64,000 nt of DNA from Novosphingobium sp. MW5. Lineage in GTDB: Bacteria; Pseudomonadota; Alphaproteobacteria; Sphingomonadales; Sphingomonadaceae. Each line of letters begins with the position of its first letter. Positions within the stretch are counted from its first letter, which is position 1. This document shows, in pieces, positions 43,746 through 53,618 of this stretch. The notes under the pieces were generated by a model. It was not told where the DNA came from. It worked only from the letters and a program-made list of their open reading frames with translations, and searched no databases. The stretch is taken from positions 2,294,001-2,358,000 of the forward strand of contig JAPCWB010000001.1 of NCBI GenBank assembly GCA_025938935.1, in the 5' to 3' direction. The position numbers and the translations under genes were made by a program.

Positions 43746-46031
43746 TTACGAGCCAAACTTGTAGGCCAGGCTGATGCCAAAGGTTCTCGGGGCCAAGGAG
43801 AAATCGGCTTCGTCGCCGTAGTAGGTCGTCGAAAGCTGCGCCGGGATGTGTTCGTCCGCCAGGTTGCGACCAAACACTCCAACCGTGAAGCGATCTGACT
43901 TGTCTGTCCAGGAGATACTCGCATTGACCATGTGGAAGGAACCGATCTTCAGGCGACCGTCGGTCTCAGTGCTGTACCCACTGTTGTAGGCATCGTTGGC
44001 ATTGAGCGTGATCTTGCCGCCGGCGAAATCATGGGTGTAGTTGACCCCTGCATTGAGGGTGAACTTGGCAGCAAATGGCAGACGCTTCCCGCTGAGGTCC
44101 CCTAAGACAATCACGTTCCCACCCCCTGGCAGGGGTACAGTGACGTTTCCGTCCGGATAGTCGGTGAACTTGGCGCTTAACCACTCCGCGCTGAGGTTGA
44201 AAGTCAGATCCGGTGTCGGTGCCCATTGGGTTTCCAGATCGAGACCGTAAATCTCCGCCTTGGCTGCATTGAGAATGATCGGCAACGGTGGCGGGATAAG
44301 ACTAGTGATCTGGATCTGGGAATACTTGTAATAGAACGCCGAGGGATTGAATCGAATGGTCCGATTGGCCAGTTCACTCTTCAAACCGATTTCATAAGCA
44401 TCGATTTTCTCGGGCTGATAGGGCGGGTTGGTGGGGTTGAAGCCATTGAAGCCGCCACTCTTGAAGCCTCGGTTGTAGGAGGCGTAGACCATGGCATCAG
44501 GACCAATGTCCTGGTCGATCGATACTCTCCACGTTGCCTGATCGGTCTTGTCCTCAGATGTCACAGTCGGGACCAGCGGAAAGCTCGTCGAGGGGTCATT
44601 GTCGACATATGCAAGGATGAAGCCAGAGCTCGAGCGCTTCTCGTGGGTGTACCTCAAGCCTGCCGTTATCCGCGTGCTATCGGTAATCTTGTAGGTCGCC
44701 TGCCCGAATACCGCGATTGACTCGCTGCGCACATCCGAGAACGTGTCGAGCGTGTTGACGCCAGTGAGCGACGGCAGGAACACACCGATGGAGGGGAGGG
44801 TAAACTCGCCGCGCAGTGGAACAGCTTCTTCCTGGTTCCAGAAATAGAATGCACCGAGTGTCCAGGTGAGCTTCTGGTTCGAATTGGATACCAGCTGCAA
44901 TTCCTGGGTGAACTGCTTGCCCTTCTGATAGATTTCGAAGCGCTCAAGCGGGATCGGGCTGGGATCGGTATCGAAAATCGAATCAAACTTGTACTGGCGG
45001 TAGCCAGTAATGCTCACAATGTGCGCGAAGCCCACATCCTGATCGATCTGGAGCGAGCCGCCACCGCCCTCCCAGTGGTTCTTGTTATCGAACGATGTCG
45101 CTACGTCATAGTCACTGTTGTAAGCCGGATTATCCTGCGCTGTGACGATCGGCGTTGACGGTCCGAAGGTTATTACGTCGGGGATCCCGGCGGGGCCGGC
45201 GGCAACGATATTGGCGCCAAGGCTGTTCTTCCGGTAGCCGTAGTCGCCGCTGAGCTTGATTGTAGTCGTGTCTGTGGGCGACCAGTTGATCTTGCCACGC
45301 ACGGCAAAATCATCATCGATCTTGTGCACGTCGTTCCCGGTAAGAAGGTTCTGACCCCAGCCTTCAGCCTGGGTAGCGTATTTCACGGTGAGGCCAGCAG
45401 CGAGCCGTTCTGACAACGGCCCGCTGACATGGGCCATGGAACGGCTCGTCCCGTAGTTGTCGATCTCGGTACGCAGATCGACCTTAAGAACCTTGCCCGG
45501 CTCAAGCGTCGTAACCTGGAGAACGCCGCCTGTCGCATTGCGGCCGAACAGGGTGCCCTGTGGTCCTTTAAGTACAGCGAGCTGCTCAAGGTCGCCTAGA
45601 TCGGACGGCGCCATCAGGGTCGAGCCGTAGTAGATGTTGTCGACATAGAGGGCGACAGGGCTCTCGACGCCAGGACCAAACGATGTCGTGCCAACGCCGC
45701 GAATGTGCGGAGAAAAAGTCTGCACCGTGTTGTTGATCTGGATGCCGGCTGCGGCGTTCCCGAGATCAAAAGGCGAGGTTACGCCGCTCGCCTGCAACTC
45801 AGACGAGGAGACAGCCGTAATTGCGACCGGCACCCTCTGAAGGTTCTCAGAGCGCTTCTGTGCGGTTACGACAATTTCCGAGAGGTTACCCTGGTCATCA
45901 GTTTCCTGAGCCAAGGCAGGTTGGGCGGCGAGTGCAAAGGTAAGGCCGGCCAGCGACGCCGAAGCGCAAAACCGAAAGGTTGAAATAACATTGCGGTTTG
46001 ACTTTTGGTTTGAATCGAATGGCATTTTCAC
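43746..46031 (-). CDS. TonB-dependent outer-membrane receptor (copy B)
   Basis: 761 residues, intact. Signal peptide (about 1-41, ending LAAQPALAQE), TonB-plug start LSEIVVTAQKRSENLQRVPV, plug motifs PHIRGVGTTSFGPGVESPVA and VLKGPQGTLFGRNATGGVLQ, then the barrel with YNRGFKSGGFNGF and the C-terminal FGISLAYKFGS. Paralogue of the frameshifted receptor at 38295. In sphingomonads such receptors import aromatic or other hydrophobic compounds as well as sugars and siderophores. It has its own terminator and a long upstream region before the next gene. The AraC-type regulator at 46906, transcribed away from it beyond a MAPEG gene, is the likely controller, by analogy with copy A. Confidence 0.93.
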   Translation of the reverse strand: MKMPFDSNQKSNRNVISTFRFCASASLAGLTFALAAQPALAQETDDQGNLSEIVVTAQKRSENLQRVPVAITAVSSSELQASGVTSPFDLGNAAAGIQINNTVQTFSPHIRGVGTTSFGPGVESPVALYVDNIYYGSTLMAPSDLGDLEQLAVLKGPQGTLFGRNATGGVLQVTTLEPGKVLKVDLRTEIDNYGTSRSMAHVSGPLSERLAAGLTVKYATQAEGWGQNLLTGNDVHKIDDDFAVRGKINWSPTDTTTIKLSGDYGYRKNSLGANIVAAGPAGIPDVITFGPSTPIVTAQDNPAYNSDYDVATSFDNKNHWEGGGGSLQIDQDVGFAHIVSITGYRQYKFDSIFDTDPSPIPLERFEIYQKGKQFTQELQLVSNSNQKLTWTLGAFYFWNQEEAVPLRGEFTLPSIGVFLPSLTGVNTLDTFSDVRSESIAVFGQATYKITDSTRITAGLRYTHEKRSSSGFILAYVDNDPSTSFPLVPTVTSEDKTDQATWRVSIDQDIGPDAMVYASYNRGFKSGGFNGFNPTNPPYQPEKIDAYEIGLKSELANRTIRFNPSAFYYKYSQIQITSLIPPPLPIILNAAKAEIYGLDLETQWAPTPDLTFNLSAEWLSAKFTDYPDGNVTVPLPGGGNVIVLGDLSGKRLPFAAKFTLNAGVNYTHDFAGGKITLNANDAYNSGYSTETDGRLKIGSFHMVNASISWTDKSDRFTVGVFGRNLADEHIPAQLSTTYYGDEADFSLAPRTFGISLAYKFGS

Positions 46032-46304
46032 AAACTCCCCTTTTTGTTTCGCGGAGGTGCGCGCCCGTGTGCGCCCAGCATGCCCTCGTCCACCGCGTTG
46101 ATCCGGATGCGGCTCCCTACCGCTTCCGTTATGACCAGAGCCAAGCTAGACTTCGAAAGGGACGAAGCGAAATCATGCTGGGGTCAAAGCTGTTTCACCA
46201 TTTTTGGCATACAATTTAACCGAACTCGGGAGTCCTCCGATTGGCGCATCGCAATTCGGATATCCGGCCAAGGGCTAGGATGGAGTGCTGCGGCAGCCCC
46301 CCAA
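46032..46304. other. Upstream region of TonB receptor B
   Basis: 273 bp between the receptor start and the 3' end of the MAPEG gene. It holds the receptor's promoter and leader; the stretch 46150-46230 is more AT-rich. The ribosome site before the receptor ATG is AGGGGAG. No further gene seen. Confidence 0.4.
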
Positions 46305-46724
46305 TCACGCCAACACGAATAAAAGTCGGACCACCATAATGATCAGGACAATCGTGTAGGCAATGAACAAAATAAATCGAACCTGAAGCGTATTTACAAA
46401 AGATTGCCATAATGAGTGAATAATACGCAGTATGGTATAGGTCCAAGCCAATTTCACGTCAATAACGCCATAACTCAGGGTGGAAATCATTATAACCAAC
46501 GGATAGTAAATAGTTGGCTGCTCCATCAGGTGATTATAGTTATGTGCCTTCCAGTTTACTTTATCCGGCAGAATGCCTTCGAGCGAATCCCCTCTTGTCC
46601 CTGGCCCTCCAGCAGGTATTTTCTGGCGGATTATGGACTGGAAACGGACGAATTCCATCCACACAAGCATGAAGAGCGACCAGGCGATCAGCGTGGCGGC
46701 GGGGTAAAGGATCTGTGTCAACAT
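46305..46724 (-). CDS. MAPEG-family membrane protein
   Basis: 139 residues with four hydrophobic helices. The family signature is in the middle: KAHNYNHLMEQPTIYYPLVI, with the Asn-x-x-Glu-x-x-Pro arrangement of MAPEG proteins, followed by YTILRIIHSLWQSFVNTL (Arg and His/Ser conserved). Eukaryotic members are microsomal glutathione transferases and leukotriene synthases; bacterial members are mostly uncharacterised, and a glutathione-dependent detoxification role is only possible. The codon composition is more AT-rich than its neighbours, suggesting separate acquisition. Single gene, tail to tail with receptor B's upstream region. Confidence 0.82.
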   Translation of the reverse strand: MLTQILYPAATLIAWSLFMLVWMEFVRFQSIIRQKIPAGGPGTRGDSLEGILPDKVNWKAHNYNHLMEQPTIYYPLVIMISTLSYGVIDVKLAWTYTILRIIHSLWQSFVNTLQVRFILFIAYTIVLIIMVVRLLFVLA

Positions 46725-46905
46725 CTTGAGTTGGTCCTTATCGGCTTGTCACGGCACAAGTGTTTTGCGTCTTGGGTGGCTGATGCAGTCTCGCGAGAAG
46801 GCGCCGTGGGGGCGAAAGGTTATGCGGTGAGCGGCCAAAGGTGGTATCGATAAGCGGAAATGGAGCGCTTTTCGGCGGCTTATCGGAAGGCTCAATGAGA
46901 AGGGC

Positions 46906-47903
46906 TTGAATTTGCAGGGTGGTGCTGTGGGCGTTCGTTACGAAGTATGGGCACATCGCAAGGATACCTTGGAGGCTCACGTCGAGCTGCTGCTCAGCGC
47001 TTTGACCGATCTATGTGCATCTCTCTCGCGCGAGTGCGATATTCCTGTCGGTGTGACTCTTGTCGCGCCAACCGATCTCATCAGTTTTAGTCGCGGTCTC
47101 GGAGGCCATACCCCCCGGTACAAGTTTCACCTGGACGCCTGTCAGGCATAGTCCTTAGAATCGATCTCGGCTCCGTCGAGGTCATGTATGAATCCTGCAA
47201 TCAGGATCTTGTATTCGAGGATGATCAACGTCTGGTCGGGGCGTGCCTCTATCGGGAGGAGCAAGGTCTTCGAGTGCACCTTCCTGGTGAGCGCGGCTTG
47301 ATCGCTCGTCCCGCCAACAGCCAGGCAGTTTATGTTCTGTGCAAGACAGCTGACAATAGGCTCAAACGGCAGGCGCCACGAGCGGGTATGCAGGATAAAA
47401 CTTCGCTGCCAGAAGCCGCGTTCTGGCGCGGCGTTGATCAGGCTGTGCAGGTTCTTTCCAGAAACTACACCAGGTTCGACGTCGACGATCGCCTTGTGGT
47501 TCCGGCGCACATGATCGTGCCTATACTCGAAGGGTTTCGATCATCTCTTTCCGTGCATGAGACTTGCAGTATGGATCGTCGCGACGTGGTGCTTGGCCAA
47601 TTCTATTCGCTCGCGAAGCGTGATGCCTTCGCTAACGTCGACGAGATCGCGCGATGTCTCGCCATGACTCGCCGCAACCTGCATTACTATGCTTCCAGCC
47701 GGCTCGGGATTGCGCCCAAGAAACTGATCAAGAGCATGGCCTTGCGCAATGTCATGTGCCAGCTTCCCAGCAGTGGCCCGCACTCGAGCTCGATTGCGGA
47801 CATCGCCTTTGAGCACGGCTTTGAAAGCCCTGCGCAATTTTCCATGGATTATCGCAAGCACTTCGGTGAGCGACCAAGCGAAACCCGCCGCCGGTATCAG
47901 TAG
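46906..47903 (+). pseudogene. AraC-family transcriptional regulator (copy B), frameshifted
   Basis: The 5' frame from about 46906 gives HVELLLSALTDLCASLSREC and LISFSRGLGGHTPRYKFHLD, ending early at 47151. The rest continues in another frame as IVLRIDLGSVEVMYESCNQD, LVFEDDQRLVGACLYREEQ and an intact AraC C-terminal domain (NVDEIARCLAMTRRNLHYYA, SSRLGIAPKKLIKSMALRNV, SSIADIAFEHGFESPAQFSM, GERPSETRRR). One added G at GG 47145-47146 joins them as ACQGIVLRID. Corrected length is about 332 residues. It is a paralogue of the regulator at 41199. The exact start is uncertain; GTG codons further in are possible. Confidence 0.75.
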
Positions 47904-47968
47904 TAACTCCTGTCTGGGTCAGCCGGGCAACCAATCAGAGTGGCCCGAGCTGAACCAGAACAAGCCCT

Positions 47969-49996
47969 TCAGGATTTGGCAACGGCCGCGCCGGCAGCCC
48001 GCATGCCCTCGATTGCCGCGAAAAACCAGAGTTGGGAGCCCATCAGCTCTGTATGTGCAAATCCGATCCGGCCGTGTCCCTGGCGCAGGATTGCACTTGG
48101 GGGTGGTCCGCCGTTCTTGCCAAAGTAGAAGCCCGGCGGCGTCACAACGTAGGCATGACCCATGCGGTTGGCGACAATGCCCGCAATGTCGCGCTTGGAG
48201 TCAAAACCGTAGGGTTTGAACATGCGCTCAAGCTGCTCGCTAACGCCGGCTTCAATGTCTGCGTAAGACAAGGCGTACATGGCGTGGCGGGCGAGCGTGG
48301 ACTGTTCCGGAGCGGGCATGCCGCGTCCGTCGAGAAACGGGATAAACCATGTCATGACTGCGGGTTTGTCGGGATGAAAGGGCGGCTGCTCAGCGCCCTC
48401 AATCACCACTTCGGGAACGAGCCCGCCGAACCAGCCAAACCCCTCGAACCAACGCGCGTGCGAGATGCCTGCCTTGTCAAAGAAGCGCCAGTTGTTGAGC
48501 GCGATATTGACGGACAGAATCGGCGCATGGTTGAATTCATTCATCGCGGCCTTGATCGCAGGCGTGATGTCCCGGCAGACATTCTTGTTCACATGCTGCT
48601 GCCCGCCCATGATCACATTCCTGCCGCGGACCCGGACCATGTCCTTGCCGGCGTTGTTGTAGACAACGTCGACGGCAACCGCCTTGTCGACCTTGCCGAC
48701 GTGCTGCACCGAGACAGCAACGGAATCCAGACGCACCCGCACCGCTTGACCCGGTCGGTCAAGCGTTTCTCGGCGAAGAGATGCTCTCACGAACGATGCA
48801 AACGTCGGTGTGTCACCATAGGCATCAGGGACAAGGTGCTGGAGCAGTTTGCGAGCGATGGTCGCATTCCCGCCGGGCAGTTCCACATTGCGCGAGACGG
48901 GGCCGGCAATTGCAAATGGGCTGGGAATGACTGGTTTGAAGAACTGTTCTCGGTGTTCGTAGTAGACATTCGCGACGTCCATGCCCGAGATCACGTCGGT
49001 GCCGAGCCCCTGAAGCGAAGCACGCATGGGGCCTTCCGCGAAGTAGACCGCATCGGGGCTGACGCCTGCCATTTCGTGCCACCACTGTTCATAGGGCATT
49101 GAGTCCAGTTTCTGGCGCCAGTCCTCTCGATAGGGAACACGCCAGAAGGCAGCCATCTTCATGAGGTCCTTCTTGAGACCGTCGGAGATTGGCGCGTCCT
49201 CAAAGCCGTTGCTCCACGGATTGCGGATGAAGCCCTTGCCTTCGAAGTAGTAGCCGACGTCCGCCCCCTTGTAGTTCGGGAACATTGGGAGCCAGTCATC
49301 GGCGGGGAAGATGATGTCGTTGGTCAGACCTTCCGGCTTTTGGTGGGTGAAGGCCGACGGCAGACCCAGTTCGTGATAAAAAGGATGCCATGGCATGAAG
49401 GAACCGTCAGGCAGGATGCTTCCGCAGGCCGAAGAACCTTGCTTGCCGATCAGTCTATAGCCGCCAACGTCGAATTCGTTGGCACGCGCCACGCCGCCGA
49501 TGATGTCTGCAGCTTCGAGCACCAGGATGCGAGCAGAGGGCTTGGCTTTCCGATAGGTGTAGGCAGCGGTGAGGCCGGCAATGCCAGCACCGACCACGAT
49601 CAGATCGTACTCTTCGCCGCTCAGACGCGCGCTGGCGATCTTCTGATCCTGTTCATGGTTGCGGATCATGCCATGGCCGCGCTTCACGTCGACATGGGTG
49701 TTACCATTGGCGCTGCTGTAGTCGCCGACACCCCCGGGGCCGGTCCATTCCGGGCCCACATCCGTCATGCCGACAGGCCGGGGCTCTGCTTTTGCGGCGG
49801 CCAGAGCAGACGGCGCAAGCGATGTGGCGAGAGCGCCTGTAAGGCTCACACCTGATGCTTTGAGGAATGTCCGGCGCTCTACACCTGCCTGCATTTCACA
49901 CGGCGGCGAGTTATCCTGGGTTGTCGCGTCCTGCTTCTGCCTTGCGTCATCGTTCATGCTGTCAACTCGCCTGAAGTGGGTGGCGCTTGTCGCCAT
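47969..49996 (-). CDS. Exported FAD-dependent amine-oxidase-like oxidoreductase
   Basis: 675 residues. It has a long N-terminus followed by a Tat-type signal (RRTFLKASGVSLTGALATSL, about 41-60). The flavin-binding Rossmann motif is VVGAGIAGLTAAYTYRKAKP (about 137) with the acidic end LVLEAAD and the GGVARANEFDVGGYRL segment typical of the amine oxidase/protoporphyrinogen oxidase superfamily. The C-terminal part (LRQGHGRIGFAHTELMGSQL) closes the FAD site. It should fold in the cytoplasm with FAD and then be exported. Met at 49957 is an alternative start with a better-spaced AGGCGAG. A second predicted Tat-exported flavoprotein lies just upstream (50127), on the same strand, so they may act on the same substrate. 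Confidence 0.83.
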   Translation of the reverse strand: MATSATHFRRVDSMNDDARQKQDATTQDNSPPCEMQAGVERRTFLKASGVSLTGALATSLAPSALAAAKAEPRPVGMTDVGPEWTGPGGVGDYSSANGNTHVDVKRGHGMIRNHEQDQKIASARLSGEEYDLIVVGAGIAGLTAAYTYRKAKPSARILVLEAADIIGGVARANEFDVGGYRLIGKQGSSACGSILPDGSFMPWHPFYHELGLPSAFTHQKPEGLTNDIIFPADDWLPMFPNYKGADVGYYFEGKGFIRNPWSNGFEDAPISDGLKKDLMKMAAFWRVPYREDWRQKLDSMPYEQWWHEMAGVSPDAVYFAEGPMRASLQGLGTDVISGMDVANVYYEHREQFFKPVIPSPFAIAGPVSRNVELPGGNATIARKLLQHLVPDAYGDTPTFASFVRASLRRETLDRPGQAVRVRLDSVAVSVQHVGKVDKAVAVDVVYNNAGKDMVRVRGRNVIMGGQQHVNKNVCRDITPAIKAAMNEFNHAPILSVNIALNNWRFFDKAGISHARWFEGFGWFGGLVPEVVIEGAEQPPFHPDKPAVMTWFIPFLDGRGMPAPEQSTLARHAMYALSYADIEAGVSEQLERMFKPYGFDSKRDIAGIVANRMGHAYVVTPPGFYFGKNGGPPPSAILRQGHGRIGFAHTELMGSQLWFFAAIEGMRAAGAAVAKS

Positions 49997-50126
49997 GTGA
50001 GGGAGGTTCTTCCTTGGGCTACGCCGCGTCTCAGGCTAGTCCGATCGCGCCAGCATCTGGTATCGGAATTGGGAAAGTATTGTCGGGAACGCACTTTTGT
50101 CGCGGGCAGTGCAGGTCACGGTGCGG

Positions 50127-51624
50127 TTACATCCGGTACGCGAAATCGGATCCGTCGGAGAAGCGGCTGAGACGATAGTTCTTCGGATCGACCGATGGTC
50201 TGGCCCCGGTCACCAGATCGGCCAGGAGGATGCCCGCGCCTGGCCCCATGGTGAGACCATAGTAGAAGCCCGTACCAACATAGAGCCCCGGGATGGAATC
50301 CACACCGGAGATGATCGGCATATTGTCGATCGCCATCTGCATGGCGCCTGACCAGCGCTCCCGGACGGACCCCCGTTCGAAGATCGGCATGGTCTGCTGC
50401 AGATGGGTGATCCCCTCGTCGATGGCCCTGACGGCGAGTTCAGGCTCATAAATTCGGGTCTGCTCGAAGATGCCCGGACGATCGAGAGGGACTTTCCCTG
50501 CAGACGGCACCCAGCGCCAGAACGTCGAAGGCGAGAATCGCGGTCTCAGTGCAGCGGCATTGGCTTCGAAGGCCGGCATGAGCTGAAAGGGGTGCTGCAG
50601 TACGACCGGAAGGAGGGGGCAATGCCCGTGAATTCCCAGACGATATATCCGCCGTCAGATTGTTTGCGCCAGCCGACCTCGTGGTCGGCAACGATTGAGA
50701 GCGTGCCATAGTCTGGACCCTCGAAGGGGTGAAGGCTGGCACCCTTTGCGAAACACTGGAGGGTACGGAGATCGAGCCCGAGATCATGCGCCAGAACCTG
50801 CGACCAGACTCCTCCCGCGAGCACTACCGATGAGCATTTCACCGTCCCCTTCTCAGTTACGACTCCCGAAATACGCCCACCGGTCCGCTCAAGGCCGCGC
50901 ACAGCGCAGAACTGATAAATCTTCGCGCCCAACTTGCGTGCGCCGATTGCCATCGCCGGTGCACTGTAAACAGGTTCCGCACTCGCATCATCCGGACAGG
51001 TCAGGCCGCCAGCAAGCGGGCTCGTGCTGCCAGGAGCCATTCTGGCGGCTTCTGCCGCACTTACCATCCGGGCGCCGCCATTTGGCAAACCCTTCACGCT
51101 CTCCACCCAACCTTCGCACAGGCCAAGCATGTCAGCCTTGTTCTTGCCAAAGAGCATCGTGCTCCCCCGCCTCAGGAAGCCGATATCCTCACCCGTAATG
51201 CTGGACAGTTCCGACCAGCGTTGTTTGGAGAGCTCGATCAGGTCCATCTTTGTCGGGTCCGATAGCATGGCCTCAATAAGGCCACCGGATCGTCCGGACG
51301 ATTCACCTGCGATTACGCCCTTTTCAAAAAGGGCCACGGAAATCCCTCGCCGCGCTAGTTCGAGCGCTGTTGCCGTGCCGATGAATCCACCGCCGATTAT
51401 GGCAACATCAACATTGCCTGGTAGATCCGTATCCGTCAGGATGGGCCGGGCCCGCGAAAAACCCTTCGGCTTCACGCCAGCCCCATCAGCAAGCCAGCCT
51501 GCCCCCTTGATGGTCGCGCCCCCAACGACCGCCGCAGATCCATAGCGAAGTGCGGTACCGATCAGCGCGCGGCGCGAAAGCTTCCTTTTGCCTTAGCCGG
51601 ACTGGACGCTTCTACCTCTGACAT
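50127..51624 (-). pseudogene. Tat-exported FAD-dependent oxidoreductase (DAO family), two frameshifts
   Basis: The start ATG 51624 has a good ribosome site (GGGAGCG) and reads MSEVEASSPAKAK. One missing A at A4 (51586-51589) then hides a twin-arginine signal, KRKLSRRALIGTALRYGSAA. The main frame carries the DAO-type FAD motif VAIIGGGFIGTATALELARR, FEKGVIAGESSGRSGG, and PLAGGLTCPDD. It breaks again at a C5 run (G5 at 50615-50619); one added C gives APLLPVVLQHPFQLMPAFEA and the C-terminal flavin motif GLYVGTGFYYGLTMGPGAG. Family members oxidise amino acids, amines or hydroxy acids. Corrected length is about 498. It lies 130 bp upstream of the other exported flavoprotein. Confidence 0.8.
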
Positions 51625-51800
51625 TCCGCGCTCCCGGAGTTACTGCTTAGCCGGCAGAATGGTTGGTCCAAGGTCCGGCTGGCAAGGCCCTTGTGCCCCT
51701 CATCGCGCCCATTCCGCTTTAAAATGCATGTAGCAATTTGAATGCAATCGAGCTGCAGCCAGTATGCAACGATATCGGCCCGTGTTTGCAATAGGGTGGT

Positions 51801-52289
51801 TCAATCGTCCTTCTGGCCAACGAACAGGGTCATCAGGCCGATGTAACCGGCATACCGGAATGCGGTTTCCGCGACGTTGAAGCCGGTCTCCCCGAGGTAC
51901 ATGAAAAAGATGACCTCGCCGAAGTAGGCAAAGCCGACGAACAGCCACACCACTGCCGACCAGCCGCCCAGCAGCGCCAGCGTCTTGGATGCTTGAAACG
52001 CGGCTGAGTCTGCGTCACGTGCCTTCCACATTCTGCGGACCCCGGTCCAAGAAAGTAATGCGGTGACGAGCTTGCCGCCGAGGAGGCACGCGACGCCGAG
52101 CCAGATGACACCGGGCGCCGAAGTCTTCCAAGGCGGGGAATTTTCGCCTAATTCGCGCATGGAGCTAACCATCTCGAGAGCGCCATATGTCTTCTCGAGG
52201 GCGCCAAGGTTGGTGAACAGGCTCGTTGCAGCCCATAGCCCTGTCAAGAAGACCAGCAGAATCTTGGTGTAACGGATTGGCAGGTTCAC
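51801..52289 (-). CDS. DUF2165-like small integral membrane protein
   Basis: About 162 residues from GTG 52289, chosen because GGAGGA lies 4 bases upstream; ATG codons at 52301 and 52331 are alternatives. Four hydrophobic helices: TKILLVFLTGLWAATSLFTN, IWLGVACLLGGKLVTALLSW, TLALLGGWSAVVWLFVGFAY and AFRYAGYIGLMTLFVG. The N-terminal pattern with conserved Asn and YGALEMVSSM resembles DUF2165. No function is known. It is upstream of the exported flavoprotein gene on the same strand with a 176-bp gap, so co-transcription is possible and a membrane redox partner role can be imagined, without direct evidence. Confidence 0.7.
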   Translation of the reverse strand: MNLPIRYTKILLVFLTGLWAATSLFTNLGALEKTYGALEMVSSMRELGENSPPWKTSAPGVIWLGVACLLGGKLVTALLSWTGVRRMWKARDADSAAFQASKTLALLGGWSAVVWLFVGFAYFGEVIFFMYLGETGFNVAETAFRYAGYIGLMTLFVGQKDD

Positions 52290-52331
52290 GCATTCCTCCA
52301 TCGCATCTGGTGTGTCTTTGGCCGGTCGCAT

Positions 52332-52739
52332 GCCGTACCATCAGCGTTGTTTCGAGTGCGGGTGCCGTTCGAGTGCAACCGCGATGCTCCAAATTCAGCC
52401 CGACGAACAAAGCCAACTTAACCCGCGTAGAGTGCTTCGCTTCCGGCATGGTGTTCGACGGTATTCGGAGAGCATGGCACCGGGACGTGACTGACATTAC
52501 ACGCATTCCGCTGTCATCTACTGTTCGACTAACGGATACAATCGCGTTTAATTATTGATAAACAGCTATTTATCACCCTGTTGACCTAGGCAAACTTTCC
52601 AAGTTGCGACATAATCATATGAAGACATAGGATTGTGTCGAAAAAGTCTTTGACCGCTGGCAAGGCTCACATGCACATATCTGTCGCCGTCCAGCATTTC
52701 CCGCTGGGGATGGCCAGGAAAACGTCAGGGAAGCATGCC
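52332..52739. promoter_or_regulatory. Divergent upstream region of DUF2165 and CmcJ-like genes
   Basis: About 400 bp without a clear gene. The stretch 52540-52630 is AT-rich (for example AATTATTGATAAACAGCTAT), as expected for a promoter of the plus-strand gene. TTGACC at 52581 and CATAAT at 52610 have too wide a spacing (23 bp) to be a confident sigma-70 pair. An in-frame extension of the downstream gene to 52635 exists but is judged noncoding. Confidence 0.35.
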
Positions 52740-53555
52740 ATGGACATTCTCGAGCAGACCACCCAATTCGATTACTTCGATGGGCCGGACACCCGGCCGG
52801 CTTTTGACTTCCATACAGGTGCGCGCACAACGCTGCGCTGCCGTCAGTTCGAACTGTCGATCACGGATGCGCGCACGCTTGCCGATGCTCCGCAGATTGA
52901 ACGCGAGGGTTTCGAACTCGTCAATCACAAGACGTCGGTCTCGATGAGCGATGATCGCGAGACGATCGACAGGATCTACCACGAAGAAGTTGGCTCGATG
53001 CTCAAGGAACGCTTTGGCGCATACCTTGTCATCCCCTTCCGGATCGGTCTGCTCATCCGCAAGCCGCCTAAGGAAGACGGCTTCTACCGGGACCAGATGA
53101 AGGGCACCCGGATCGCTCACCTTGATTACACCGACAATTCGATGGACATGTGGGTCAGGGTCTGTGCCGAAATGGAAGGCGTCGATCCTGGCGAATATAA
53201 GCGCATGGCTGTCTATCAAACCTGGCGCATGTTTGCGCCGGGGCCTCAGCAGGAGACTCTGGCCCTGTGCGATGCGCGTACAGTCAAGCCAGGCGGCGAT
53301 GTCGTGTTCGACTCAATCATCAGTGATGATGACCGCCAGACCTTTGAATCCCGCGTGATGAAGTACAGTCCCGACCATTCCTGGTACTACTGGAGCAATC
53401 TGACCCGGGACGAGATGCTCCTGTTCAAGGGCTATGACACTGATCTGTCCTTGATCCGCGACGTGCCGCATCAGGCGATCACCACACCGGGCGATCCAGC
53501 AGGCCGCAATCCGCGCGAGAGCATCGAGACCCGCTTCTTCCTGTTCTTCCGTTGA
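52740..53555 (+). CDS. CmcJ/NvfI-family oxidoreductase (putative Fe(II)/2OG-type oxygenase)
   Basis: 271 residues from ATG 52740. The sequence follows the CmcJ/NvfI (AsaB-like) pattern: DTRPAFDFHTGARTTLRCRQ near the N-terminus, FELVNHKTSVSMSDDRETID, YHEEVGSMLKERFGAYLVIP, MAVYQTWRMFAPGPQQETLA, and the diagnostic end WYYWSNLTRDEMLLFKGYDT, PHQAITTPGDPAGRNPRESI, ETRFFLFF. Members include cephamycin biosynthesis CmcJ and the fungal NvfI; many are predicted Fe(II)/2-oxoglutarate oxygenases or hydroxylases. No signal peptide. It is followed after 63 bp by the tandem-TetR gene on the same strand. The true substrate is unknown; an oxidative step in catabolism is inferred. Confidence 0.8.
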   Translation: MDILEQTTQFDYFDGPDTRPAFDFHTGARTTLRCRQFELSITDARTLADAPQIEREGFELVNHKTSVSMSDDRETIDRIYHEEVGSMLKERFGAYLVIPFRIGLLIRKPPKEDGFYRDQMKGTRIAHLDYTDNSMDMWVRVCAEMEGVDPGEYKRMAVYQTWRMFAPGPQQETLALCDARTVKPGGDVVFDSIISDDDRQTFESRVMKYSPDHSWYYWSNLTRDEMLLFKGYDTDLSLIRDVPHQAITTPGDPAGRNPRESIETRFFLFFR

Positions 53556-53618
53556 CAAGAACGCCGGTCTCTGGTTGTCCCTGAGACCGGCAGTTTGCCC
53601 GTGCGGGGCCAGATCTCG

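Noticed and set aside
52581-52615. Sigma-70 promoter TTGACC / CATAAT before the CmcJ-like gene
   Set aside because: Spacing of 23 bp is too long for a convincing promoter.
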